Shown here: piece by piece, positions 1-7,743 of the stretch
Layout of the letters: each line of letters opens with the position of its first letter
How positions within the stretch are numbered: the first letter of the stretch is position 1
NCBI RefSeq assembly: GCF_000382205.1
Contig: NZ_KB907788.1
Span: 1-64,000 of the forward strand
Direction: 5' to 3'
DNA: 64,000 nucleotides
Source of the DNA: Dyadobacter beijingensis DSM 21582
Lineage (GTDB): Bacteria; Bacteroidota; Bacteroidia; Cytophagales; Spirosomataceae
Program-made: the position numbers and the translations under genes
Notes under the pieces: model-generated
Databases searched by the model: none
What the model was told of the DNA's origin: nothing
The model's input: the letters and a program-made list of their open reading frames with translations, nothing else

Positions 1-9
1 AAAGAGTTC

Positions 10-56
10 AAAGTTCAGAGCCAAAAGTCAATGAGTGAGAATCACTCATGAACTTT
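10..56 (+). other. 23S-5S spacer hairpin
   Basis: Two nested inverted repeats lie directly upstream of the 5S rRNA: an outer pair AAAGTTCA/TGAACTTT (10-17 and 49-56) and an inner pair ATGAGTGA/TCACTCAT (31-38 and 42-49). This is the kind of stem expected in an rRNA internal transcribed spacer, where RNase III-type processing separates 23S and 5S. The 23S gene itself must lie left of the window. The processing role is inferred from position only. Confidence 0.5.
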
Positions 57-108
57 AAACCGCTGCGGCGGACGGCTCCTAAACTATCAACTCCACTCAA
101 AGAGCTTG

Positions 109-219
109 TTGGTGACTATTGGACTGGTGTTCACCTCTTCCCATCCCGAACAGAGAAGTTAAGCCCGGTTCCGCCGATGATACTTGGATCAAACCTGGTA
201 AAGTAGGTAGTCGCCACAA
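109..219 (+). rRNA. rrf: 5S ribosomal RNA
   Basis: The segment carries the conserved 5S core CCCATCCCGAACAGAGAAGT followed by TTAAGCCC, a central CGCCGATG segment and the closing GTAGGTAGTCGCCA, and its ends pair (TTGGTGACTA with TAGTCGCCA). Length is about 111 nt, as usual for Bacteroidota. It is followed after a few bases by a strong terminator, so it is the last gene of an rRNA operon that enters the window from the left. The exact ends are estimated from the terminal stem. Confidence 0.93.
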
Positions 220-229
220 TTATTAAAAC

Positions 230-259
230 AAAAAGCATCCCCCAAAAGGATGCTTTTTT
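230..259 (+). terminator. rRNA operon terminator
   Basis: AAAAGCATCC, a short CCCAAAA loop and GGATGCTTTT followed by further T residues form a perfect intrinsic terminator ten bases after the 5S rRNA. It closes the ribosomal RNA operon. Confidence 0.9.
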
Positions 260-363
260 GCGTTTAGGGAGGGGGAATATTTAACCTCCAAATCCGCTAC
301 TGACATACTGCTGTCATGGACCGATTGTTTCTTTGAAAAAGCAAACATCAACCACTCCAAATC

Positions 364-765
364 ATGACATTCGTATCAACACGTATCATTACTGCCGATA
401 TTAACCGGCTTGTTGATTTTTACGAGCAAATTACCGGCTTTCCTGCCGCCCGTTACACCGAAGATTTCGCTGAGTTTCGCACGCCGGTGGCTACACTTGC
501 CATTGGTAGCACGCGTACTTTGCAGCTTTTCGGCGGGGATAGCGTAGCCTCTCCGGCGAAAAACCGTTCCGTGATCATTGAATTCCGCGTCGATGACGTC
601 GATGTAGATTATGAAAGACTGGCTGTTTACCTTGGCGCAGCGCTCGTGCAAAAGCCAACGACCATGCCTTGGGGGAACCGCTCGCTTCTTTTTCGTGATC
701 CGGATGGCAACCTGGTCAACTTTTTCACGCCTGCTACACCAGAGGCAATAGCGCGAGCGAAGTGA
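364..765 (+). CDS. VOC family (glyoxalase/bleomycin resistance-like) protein
   Basis: A 133-residue single-domain protein of the vicinal oxygen chelate fold. It shows the family's paired beta-alpha-beta-beta-beta modules: an N-terminal strand followed by the helix with RLVDFYEQITGF, and the C-terminal module ending FRDPDGNLVNFF, which is the hallmark end of glyoxalase/dioxygenase-like VOC proteins. The final FFTP segment lacks the metal-binding Glu seen in glyoxalase I, so enzymatic activity is uncertain. It is a single gene after the rRNA operon; the next gene is on the opposite strand. Substrate is unknown. Confidence 0.85.
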   Translation: MTFVSTRIITADINRLVDFYEQITGFPAARYTEDFAEFRTPVATLAIGSTRTLQLFGGDSVASPAKNRSVIIEFRVDDVDVDYERLAVYLGAALVQKPTTMPWGNRSLLFRDPDGNLVNFFTPATPEAIARAK

Positions 766-921
766 ACGAAGCCCTCGGTTTCTGTCATTGTCAGTCAAGG
801 GGATACATTGTGAATATCAAACACAGTATCTGCTGGCTCAGCCATGCAAATTTCCCGCTTCCACCCGGCGACAGTCGGTCTGGTTCGAAGTTGGTGAAGA
901 TTATGAAGGGTTAGGAGCCGC

Positions 922-1917
922 CTAAACCAACGAGCCACCCTGCGCAGGCTCCTCGCCACGCCGCAGGCGATCAACGTTTTGCAATGTCACCTGCGCGATT
1001 TCCGTTAATGCTTCTTCCGTAAAAAAAGCCTGGTGGGCCGTTACGAGCACGTTTGGGAAGCTCATCAGGCGCTGGATGGTGTCGTCCTCGATGATATTTT
1101 CGGACAGGTCTTTGAAGAATAGCTTCTCTTCCTGCTCGTATACGTCGATCGCCAGATTGGCCAGGTGCTTGCTTTTCAGGGCGTCGATCGCGTGGGCCGT
1201 ATTGATCAGTCCGCCGCGGCTGGTGTTGATGAGCGTCACGCCGGGTTTCATCATCGCCAGGGTATTTTCGTTGATCAGGTAATGCGTAGCAGGGTTCAGC
1301 GGGCAGTGCAGCGATACCACGTCCGCCGTGCTGAGTACGGCTTCGAGAGATTGGTATTCGATGCCTGCTGCTTGTAAATCTGTGTTTGGGAACAAATCAT
1401 AAGCCAGTACCCGGCAGCCAAAACCTTTCATGATCCGGCAAAACGCTCCCCCGATTTTGCCTGTCCCCACAACGCCGATCGTCTTGCCGTGCAGGTTGAA
1501 ACCGAGCAGGCCGTTCAGAGAGAAATTCTGTTCGCGCACACGGTTGTACGCTTTGTGCGTCTTGCGTACGAGCGTAAGCAGCATTGCCACCGTATGTTCG
1601 GCGACGGCCTCGGGCGAGTATTCAGGCACGCGACATACACGTATGCCATGCGCACGGGCCGCTTCCAGGTCCACATTGTTGAAGCCCGCACACCTGAGCG
1701 CGATAATTTTGACGCCTTTTGACGCCAGTACCGAAATGATCTCCGCATTGACCTTGTCGTTCACAAACACGCAAACCGCCTCCTGGCCGTCCACCGCATT
1801 GACAATGTGCGGCCCCAGGTGCGTTTCGAGGTATTCGATTTCAAAACCGTATGGTTCGTTATAAACATTGAAAAACTGCTTGTCGTAAGGCTTGGCGGAG
1901 AAGAACAGGATTTTCAT
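922..1917 (-). CDS. ldhA: D-lactate dehydrogenase (2-hydroxyacid dehydrogenase family)
   Basis: A 331-residue cytoplasmic NAD-dependent dehydrogenase that reduces pyruvate to D-lactate. The sequence has the start MKILFFSAKPYD typical of this subfamily, the Rossmann glycine motif GVVGTGKIGG near residue 150, the substrate-binding Arg in TSRGGLINT, the insert DVYEQEEKLFF and the catalytic His in LVTAHQAFFT. The insert and length fit fermentative LdhA rather than phosphoglycerate dehydrogenase. I chose the ATG at 1917; an in-frame ATG three codons earlier (1926) is also possible. It stands alone, with no evident operon partner. Confidence 0.9.
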   Translation of the reverse strand: MKILFFSAKPYDKQFFNVYNEPYGFEIEYLETHLGPHIVNAVDGQEAVCVFVNDKVNAEIISVLASKGVKIIALRCAGFNNVDLEAARAHGIRVCRVPEYSPEAVAEHTVAMLLTLVRKTHKAYNRVREQNFSLNGLLGFNLHGKTIGVVGTGKIGGAFCRIMKGFGCRVLAYDLFPNTDLQAAGIEYQSLEAVLSTADVVSLHCPLNPATHYLINENTLAMMKPGVTLINTSRGGLINTAHAIDALKSKHLANLAIDVYEQEEKLFFKDLSENIIEDDTIQRLMSFPNVLVTAHQAFFTEEALTEIAQVTLQNVDRLRRGEEPAQGGSLV

Positions 1918-1979
1918 GGGCAGCATAAAGCATTGTACGGCCTAAATATCGGGAGGTGTGTAAACTGACCGATAAAGCT

Positions 1980-2260
1980 ATCGGGCATTGATACGCTCCC
2001 GGGCGGGCTCATTGAGAATAAATGTGATTTGATTCAGTATTTTCCGGTCAAAAATCATCAGGGGGTGCAGCCATGCGAATACTTTGAAATTCCGCGCACC
2101 GGGAATGACGGAAGATGTGGGCGGCACGATGATCATGTCGAGCGGACCGCCTGCGGGTATCCATGAACCCGTGCACGAGGATAACTGTATTGGCTACCCC
2201 GGTTTCGGGCTTTTGAAAGGGGACTTGGGAAGTGGCAGCGAGCATGTTTTTCATGCCCAA
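1980..2260 (-). pseudogene. possible degraded ORF between ldhA and the metallo-hydrolase
   Basis: This 354-base gap (1927-2280) has no intact recognised gene. On the minus strand an ORF begins at about 2254 with a coding-like N-terminus containing TVILVHGFMD, reminiscent of the oxyanion-hole HG segment of alpha/beta hydrolases, but it then turns into an Arg/His-rich, non-protein-like stretch and stops at 2048. Another minus frame stays open down to about 1985 with a more protein-like composition. This would fit a frameshifted remnant of a short gene, but chance cannot be excluded. Confidence 0.2.
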
Positions 2261-2280
2261 AAGATACGGTATTTTCTACC

Positions 2281-2961
2281 TCAAATCTCAATTACCTCCC
2301 CGATATCCAGCAGCATCAGATCGATACCGGCCGATAGGAAGAGCGCGACGGCATTTTGGTGGTCGATGACGATTTGCGGGAATGTGTCGAAATGCACGCC
2401 GATGACCTTGTCGGCTTCGAGCAGACGGGCCGCCTGGATGGCTTCTTCTACGCCCATCGTGAGGTGGTCGCCGACGGGCAGAACGGCGAAGTCGAGGGCC
2501 GTCGTCTGCGGCACGAGCTGCATGTCGAGCGACAGCCCGGTATCGCCGCTGTAATAAAAGTTGCCTTCGTCGGTCGCCATCGCAAATCCGCATGCGACGC
2601 CGGCGTAACTGCCGTCGGGGAAGCTGCTGGAATGCTGTGCGAGGAAGCAGCGGACCACGCCGAAGTCGAAGCGTGATTTGCCGCCGGGGTTCAGCGTGTG
2701 CACGTTGGCGATGCCCTGGTTACCAAACCACGTCGTGATTTCAAAGTTCGCTATGACGGTCGCCGTTGTGCGTTTGGCGATGCTTACCGCGTCGAGAATG
2801 TGGTCGAAATGGCCGTGGGAGATGATGATATAGTCGGCATGCAGCTCATCGACCTGAATGGCCTCCGCGAGCCCGTTACCGGATATGAATGGGTCGAACA
2901 ACAGGGTAATGCCTTTGATATCAACCGAAAAGGCGGAATGGCCGTAGTAGGTGAATTTCAT
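2281..2961 (-). CDS. metal-dependent hydrolase, metallo-beta-lactamase fold (UPF0173)
   Basis: A 226-residue single-domain metallo-beta-lactamase-fold protein. It starts MKFTYYGHSAF and has the zinc-binding signature SHGHFDH near residue 50, a YSGDTGL motif near 140 and the C-terminal HFDTFP histidine, all typical of the UPF0173/UlaG-like subgroup. No signal peptide is present, so it is cytoplasmic. The physiological substrate of this subgroup is unknown. It lies 18 bases downstream of the alpha/beta hydrolase gene on the same strand and is probably co-transcribed with it. Confidence 0.88.
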   Translation of the reverse strand: MKFTYYGHSAFSVDIKGITLLFDPFISGNGLAEAIQVDELHADYIIISHGHFDHILDAVSIAKRTTATVIANFEITTWFGNQGIANVHTLNPGGKSRFDFGVVRCFLAQHSSSFPDGSYAGVACGFAMATDEGNFYYSGDTGLSLDMQLVPQTTALDFAVLPVGDHLTMGVEEAIQAARLLEADKVIGVHFDTFPQIVIDHQNAVALFLSAGIDLMLLDIGEVIEI

Positions 2962-2979
2962 CGTTCGGGAAGGTTGAGG

Positions 2980-3834
2980 TTATAACCTGGTATACTTTAC
3001 AAAATCATCGATATAGCGGGTAACCAGCTCCGGATACTGGTTCTGCGGGCCATGGCCCGTCTGGCCGAGCGTGATCATTTGCAGGTTGGGGATCTGGCGG
3101 CTTAATGCGTACCAGTTTTCGACGGGGCAGGCGGGGTCGTGGTCGCCGGAAATGACGAGGATCGGGACGTTGATCGTCGCGAGCTTTGCCCTGGAACCGT
3201 ATTCGTCAGCCGCATAATCCTGGGCGCCGGCGAAGTAATTGGCCCATTTTTCCTTGGGTACGGGAATGTCTTTGTCGTCCCTGCGGGCATGGATACGTCC
3301 GAAATAACTTTGCGCCGCCCGCCTGCTGAATGCCGACTCCGGTTCGAAAAACAGCACGACTTCATCTTCGAGGTCGTTTATCTCGTGCATCGTCGCGTCC
3401 AGGAAAGCCTGTTCCAGCGGATGCGCATTCCGGCCCGGCGGATTGGTGCCCAGCAAAACCAGATGCGATACTTTATGCGGATAGCGGGTGGCGAAAGTTT
3501 GTGCTACCAGCCCGCCGTACGACCAGCCGCCGAGGATAAACTGGTCGAGCTGCACCTGGGATGCCAGGAACGTGACATCCTCTGCCACTTCCGCAATTTT
3601 AACCGGCAGGCTGCCTTCCGACGAGCCGATGCCCGAATAATCGAAAATAATGACGCGGTAGGATTTAGCCAGCTCGTCGAGAAAGGCCGGGTCCCACGAG
3701 TCGAGAATGCCGCGCAGGCGGTTGCACAATATCACGGGCATACCTTGCCCGATCGAGCGATAGGCGACCTTCTTACCGGTTTCGGCCGCATGTTGCGTGC
3801 GAGCCTCGATGGCGGAAATGGGAGCGGAACTCAT
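2980..3834 (-). CDS. alpha/beta hydrolase
   Basis: A 284-residue alpha/beta-hydrolase-fold enzyme without signal peptide. Visible features are a modified oxyanion-hole region (ILCNRLRGILDSWD), the strand FDYSGIGSSEG, the nucleophile elbow GGWSYGG (Ser near residue 105), the acid segment ISGDHDP and the catalytic His in GQTGHGPQ. The usual HG dipeptide of the oxyanion hole is replaced by NR. Similar proteins act on small esters or haloalkanes; specificity cannot be read from the sequence. It is the upstream partner of the UPF0173 hydrolase gene. Confidence 0.85.
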   Translation of the reverse strand: MSSAPISAIEARTQHAAETGKKVAYRSIGQGMPVILCNRLRGILDSWDPAFLDELAKSYRVIIFDYSGIGSSEGSLPVKIAEVAEDVTFLASQVQLDQFILGGWSYGGLVAQTFATRYPHKVSHLVLLGTNPPGRNAHPLEQAFLDATMHEINDLEDEVVLFFEPESAFSRRAAQSYFGRIHARRDDKDIPVPKEKWANYFAGAQDYAADEYGSRAKLATINVPILVISGDHDPACPVENWYALSRQIPNLQMITLGQTGHGPQNQYPELVTRYIDDFVKYTRL

Positions 3835-4106
3835 AACGGAATGGTTTTAATGGCTTTGCATGAATGAACACAAAGCAAGCTGGTCCCGGCCGGCAGATCA
3901 ATGGCGATGGTGTGGTTATTGGTGTACTTTGACGGGAATTTATTCTGTAAACGGCTATCTATCAAATGCCTTTCGAATTTCGCCGTCATCCGTGAGCCGG
4001 GCCGTTATCACCGGTCTACGGAAATTATACATATTTGTATGTTTTTACCTATTTCATGCAACTAAAATAAGACAGCTGCAACCGCCGAATTTAAATTGAA
4101 ATAACA

Positions 4107-4979
4107 ATGATGGAAAGAAGAGAATTTTTAAAGAAATCCGGTTTTCTCGCTGCCGGGGCCCTCTCGCTGAATGCATGGAATGCTTTCGCCAATGCACCCA
4201 AAAAACTGATCGACCCGTTCGGCGTGCAGCTTTTCAGCGTGCGCGACTTGCTACCGGCAGATCCGAAAGGCGTAATGGAAAAGCTTGCCAAAATGGGTTA
4301 TAAGCAATTTGAGAGCTTCGCGGGCGCCAAAGGCTTTTTATGGGGAATGGAGCCGAAAGAAATCAAGTCCTTTCTCGACGGGATCGGGGTAGATATGGTG
4401 AGTACCCATTTCGATTTCCGCAAAACGGCTGCCGACGCCGATAGCCTCAAACGCAGCATCGACATGGCGCACGGAGCGGGGTTGAAATACCTGATCTGCC
4501 CGTGGATCGGCCCGCAGAAAACATGGGACGACTGGAAGAAAATCGCCGCGGATTTCAACCGGGTAGGAGAGGAAGTGAAAAAGGCGGGTTTGAAATTCGG
4601 TTACCACAACCACGATTATTCCTTCAAACCCCTTGAAGGCAAGCTTCCGCAGGACTTTTTGTTGGAAAATACCGACCCTAAACTGGTCATGTTCGAGCTG
4701 GATCTTTGCTGGATCGACGTGGCGGGCGTGGATACCGGCGCGCACCTGAAAAAATACGGCAAGCGTTACGAGCTATGCCACGTGAAGGATTACAAAAAAG
4801 AAAATGGCAAACCGGTGCAAAACGACCTGGGCGAAGGAAGTGTCGATTTCAAAAAGACCCTGCGCCTGGCCCTGGACAGCGGCATCAAGTATTTCCTGGT
4901 GGAGCAAGAGGAATACCCCGAATCACCACTCGTGAGCCTGGACAAGGATGCGAAATACATGAAGAAGCTTTCGGTGTAA
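4107..4979 (+). CDS. secreted sugar phosphate isomerase/epimerase-like TIM-barrel protein
   Basis: A 290-residue protein of the AP-endonuclease-2/xylose-isomerase TIM-barrel family. The N-terminus ERREFLKKSGFLAAGALS carries a twin-arginine motif followed by a hydrophobic stretch, indicating Tat export. The mature part shows metal-site segments characteristic of the family: GYHNHDY, LDLCWIDVAG, CHVKDY and the C-terminal FLVEQEEYP. Exported members of this family are common in Bacteroidota carbohydrate loci, usually with an unknown substrate. Two adjacent ATG codons (4107 and 4110) could start it. A terminator follows directly. Confidence 0.85.
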   Translation: MMERREFLKKSGFLAAGALSLNAWNAFANAPKKLIDPFGVQLFSVRDLLPADPKGVMEKLAKMGYKQFESFAGAKGFLWGMEPKEIKSFLDGIGVDMVSTHFDFRKTAADADSLKRSIDMAHGAGLKYLICPWIGPQKTWDDWKKIAADFNRVGEEVKKAGLKFGYHNHDYSFKPLEGKLPQDFLLENTDPKLVMFELDLCWIDVAGVDTGAHLKKYGKRYELCHVKDYKKENGKPVQNDLGEGSVDFKKTLRLALDSGIKYFLVEQEEYPESPLVSLDKDAKYMKKLSV

Positions 4980-4999
4980 CCGAACGCGATTTGAAGGTT

Positions 5000-5038
5000 A
5001 ATGGCCGGTGTACCGTTCGGAGGCACCGGCCATTTTTT
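5000..5038 (+). terminator. intrinsic terminator after the TIM-barrel gene
   Basis: ATGGCCGGTG and CACCGGCCAT form a perfect ten-base stem around a 13-base loop, followed by TTTTTT. It lies 20 bases after the stop codon of the rightward gene. Its position allows it also to insulate the leftward operon ending at 5107. Confidence 0.88.
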
Positions 5039-5106
5039 ATCCGTCTCATTTCCTGATGGCCACAGCCGCGGAAAATGCGGGATAGGGTTAACGGAACGCG
5101 CTTTGG

Positions 5107-5745
5107 TCAACGCGTGAGCCCCAGCTCGGCGGCCATTCGTACCACTGTGGCCGTGTTGGGTACCCCGAATTTCTCTTTCAGGTTTTTGCGGTGACTTTCC
5201 ACGGTATGTGTGCTGATAAACAGCTCGGCGGCGATTTGCTGGGTCGTATAGCCTTGCCCGATCAGTTCCAGGATTTCCTTTTCGCGCCGGGTGAGGCGGG
5301 GGATTTCCTTGGGTTCGGTGCCGGGGGCTTCGTTGAGGGCCTTCTGCGTTTCGGTGCAGAGGTAAATCTGCCCTTCCATCGCGGCGTGCAATGCGGCCAC
5401 GATGTCGTCGCCGATGGCATTTTTGAGCACATACCCGCTCGCCCCGCTTTGCAGCATGCTCATGATCACACTCCTTTCATTGTGAATGCTGAGCGCTACG
5501 ATGCGGATCTGCGGATGGGCCTGCTTCACCTGCTGGCATAACGTCACGCCGCTGACGTCCGGGAGGTTGATGTCCATCAGCATTACCTGCGGGCGGTTGT
5601 AGCCGGGAGAAGGACTGTCCAATGCAGCCAATACGGTGGTGGCCTGGTCGAATATGCCGGTAACACGGATGCCCTCGCGTGATTCGAGCAGGTTTTTCAA
5701 CCCCTGCAACACAATGGGGTGGTCGTCGACGATAAATACTTCCAT
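5107..5745 (-). CDS. NarL/FixJ-type response regulator
   Basis: A 212-residue two-domain transcription factor. The receiver domain (about 1-120) has the acidic pair VDDHP, the phospho-acceptor Asp58 in LMDINLPD, and the conserved Ser/Lys (ALS, YVLKNA). The LuxR-type helix-turn-helix (about 148-210) is seen in LTRREKEILELIGQGYTT and STHTVESHRKNLKEKFG. The gene starts three bases after the stop of the histidine kinase upstream and is the last gene of a seven-gene leftward operon. It is the obvious partner of that kinase; its targets, perhaps the operon itself, are inferred only. Confidence 0.93.
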   Translation of the reverse strand: MEVFIVDDHPIVLQGLKNLLESREGIRVTGIFDQATTVLAALDSPSPGYNRPQVMLMDINLPDVSGVTLCQQVKQAHPQIRIVALSIHNERSVIMSMLQSGASGYVLKNAIGDDIVAALHAAMEGQIYLCTETQKALNEAPGTEPKEIPRLTRREKEILELIGQGYTTQQIAAELFISTHTVESHRKNLKEKFGVPNTATVVRMAAELGLTR

Positions 5746-5748
5746 AGC

Positions 5749-7743
5749 TCAGATTTCGCATTCCACTGTGATGGAAGTGCCTTTTTGTGGGGATGATTGT
5801 AGTTCAAATTTTGCATTCAGGAAATCGGCGCGCGCTTTCACATTCGACAGCCCGGCACCGGCTTTGCCATTCACACGGTCGGGATCGAAGCCGCGGCCGT
5901 CGTCCTCCACCGTCACGAAAAGCGTTTCGCCGCTTTGCTGGATGATGACCAGGATTTGCGCCGCGGCGGCGTGCTTCACGGCATTGTTCACGAGTTCCTG
6001 GATAATGCGGTACAGCAATATCTGCTTTTCTTTCGGCATCGAATCGCGGTAGTTGAATACCTGACAAACGAGGTTAATGCCCGTTTCACGCAGGTTTTTG
6101 CAAAATTCCCTCGTCGCTTCCGCCAGGCCGTAGTTCATCAGGATTTCCGGCATCAGGCTGCGTGCAATGCGGCGAAGCTCGTTCACGGCGTCGTCCAGGT
6201 GAGAGAGCGTGCGTGTGACGCTGCCTTTGAAGCGGTCGTCCTGGACGGACAATTCCCTCGACAGATCAATTTTAATGCTGCTCAGCAAACCGCCCAGGCC
6301 GTCGTGCAGGTCGCGGGCGAGGCGGGTACGCTCTTGTTCCTGCCCTTCGAGCATGGCCGACAGCATCGATATGCGGTAATCCTGTCTGATTTTCTGCATT
6401 TCCAGTTCGTGGAGCTGCGCTTGCTGCTGCCAGAGGCGTTTGTTGTTTCGGTAAAACAATAAAACCAGTACGGTAACGGCCAGCAGGAAAAGACATACCA
6501 CGGCAAGCAGCCAGTTGAGCAGGCGGTTGTTTTTGATCGTCAATGCGGCCTTTTCGTTGTTGGCCTGCAACTGGTAGATGCGCTTCTCCTTCTCCGCCGA
6601 CTGGAATTTAGCTTCCAGCGCAGCAATCTCCGACTTGGTACGCTCCTCGAAAGTACTGTCGGCCAGCTCGGCGTATTTGTTCAGCCATTCGTAGGCGGCT
6701 TTGTGCTGACCGGTTTTTTCGAGCATTTGCGCATATTCGTAGTAGTACAATTTGCGGTTGGCCGACCGTATGAGCGGTGTTTTCTGGTCGATCACGCTGC
6801 GGATAATGCCGAGCGCTTTGGGATAATTTCCCATGGATTTGTAGGTAAAATAAACCTGTAAAAGCATTCCCTGGTAATCGTACTCCCGTTTCAGTTCCCT
6901 GGCGAGGGCCATGCCTTTGTTCAGGCTTTTCAATGCGTCGTCGTACTGCCGCAGCCGGGAGTGGTACATGCCTTCCACCATATGAAAATCGAGCTGGTAA
7001 GCGGCATTCGGGTGAATGGCGAGAATAACGGCCGCGCTGTCGAGCATCGGTTTCACGGGCGGGTATTCTTTGAGGTACACGTAATTTTTGGCCCCGAAAA
7101 TGTACGCATCGGCGAGTTCGAGCGATGTTTGACCGAGTTTTTGCAAAAGGCTGATGGCCGTGTTGAAATAGCCTTCCGCCCGCTTGTAATCCAGCTGGTT
7201 GGAAAAAATAATGCCGAGGTTATGGTAGTTGTTCGCCACGCGTACGCTGTCGCCCGCCTGCGTCGCTAGCGGGATCACGTGTTGTAAAATGATTTCCGCG
7301 TACCGTTTTTCGCGGTCCTGCCGCTGTTCCAGCGCCCCGAAATTATGCCAGGCGCGCGCCCGGTAAATAAGCGCATCCCGGCCGGGAAACTTGCGGAGCA
7401 GCTTTTCGGCCGCCAGGTAGGCATTGCCGCTTTTGGCATAGTCCGCATCGAAGTAGGCACTCCCGGTATAAAAATACCCCAATGCTTCCTGGAAAGATCC
7501 CGGTTTGGCCAACCGGGCCGCCTCGCGCACGTACCGGAGTGCCTGGCTCGTGTCCCTGTCGCTCCAATAGTCCGAGAGCAGGAAAAGGGTGGCAATACGC
7601 GTCGAATCCGGCAGTTTACGGTTTAATATCGTCCGTAAACTGTCGGAATAACGGTCTGCCCGCCCGGCCGTGTTTTGTGCATGGCAAGGCCGGGCGAGGC
7701 AGGTAAGCAGCATTCCAAGGCTAATAAAGAGCAGTTTTTTCAT
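5749..7743 (-). CDS. TPR-containing sensor histidine kinase (HisKA_3)
   Basis: A 664-residue membrane kinase. A signal peptide (MKKLLFISLGMLLTCLARPCHAQ) is followed by a periplasmic TPR array (about 50-350), a coiled-coil segment, one transmembrane helix (NWLLAVVCLFLLAVTVLVLL, about 405-425), a HisKA_3 dimerisation domain with phospho-His in RLARDLHDGLGG, and a HATPase domain (N box ELVNNAVKHA, G box DDGRGFD and GAGLSNV). The architecture is the common Bacteroidota DegS/NarX-like kinase with periplasmic TPR sensor. Its start overlaps the S41 protease stop by four bases (ATGA), implying translational coupling, so the sensor probably reports on that protease or the channel proteins upstream. 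Confidence 0.92.
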   Translation of the reverse strand: MKKLLFISLGMLLTCLARPCHAQNTAGRADRYSDSLRTILNRKLPDSTRIATLFLLSDYWSDRDTSQALRYVREAARLAKPGSFQEALGYFYTGSAYFDADYAKSGNAYLAAEKLLRKFPGRDALIYRARAWHNFGALEQRQDREKRYAEIILQHVIPLATQAGDSVRVANNYHNLGIIFSNQLDYKRAEGYFNTAISLLQKLGQTSLELADAYIFGAKNYVYLKEYPPVKPMLDSAAVILAIHPNAAYQLDFHMVEGMYHSRLRQYDDALKSLNKGMALARELKREYDYQGMLLQVYFTYKSMGNYPKALGIIRSVIDQKTPLIRSANRKLYYYEYAQMLEKTGQHKAAYEWLNKYAELADSTFEERTKSEIAALEAKFQSAEKEKRIYQLQANNEKAALTIKNNRLLNWLLAVVCLFLLAVTVLVLLFYRNNKRLWQQQAQLHELEMQKIRQDYRISMLSAMLEGQEQERTRLARDLHDGLGGLLSSIKIDLSRELSVQDDRFKGSVTRTLSHLDDAVNELRRIARSLMPEILMNYGLAEATREFCKNLRETGINLVCQVFNYRDSMPKEKQILLYRIIQELVNNAVKHAAAAQILVIIQQSGETLFVTVEDDGRGFDPDRVNGKAGAGLSNVKARADFLNAKFELQSSPQKGTSITVECEI

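Noticed and set aside
800-915. GTG-initiated frame of about 34 codons between the VOC gene and ldhA
   Set aside because: No family similarity, no signal, overlaps no gene; composition is not clearly coding.
2084-2554. Long plus-strand frame opposite the metallo-hydrolase gene
   Set aside because: It lies mostly antisense to a clearly recognised gene and has Arg/Ser-rich shadow composition.
4027-4040. Small palindrome ATACA-TATT-TGTAT before the TIM-barrel gene
   Set aside because: Short and AT-rich; no second copy in the window and no known regulator to link to it.
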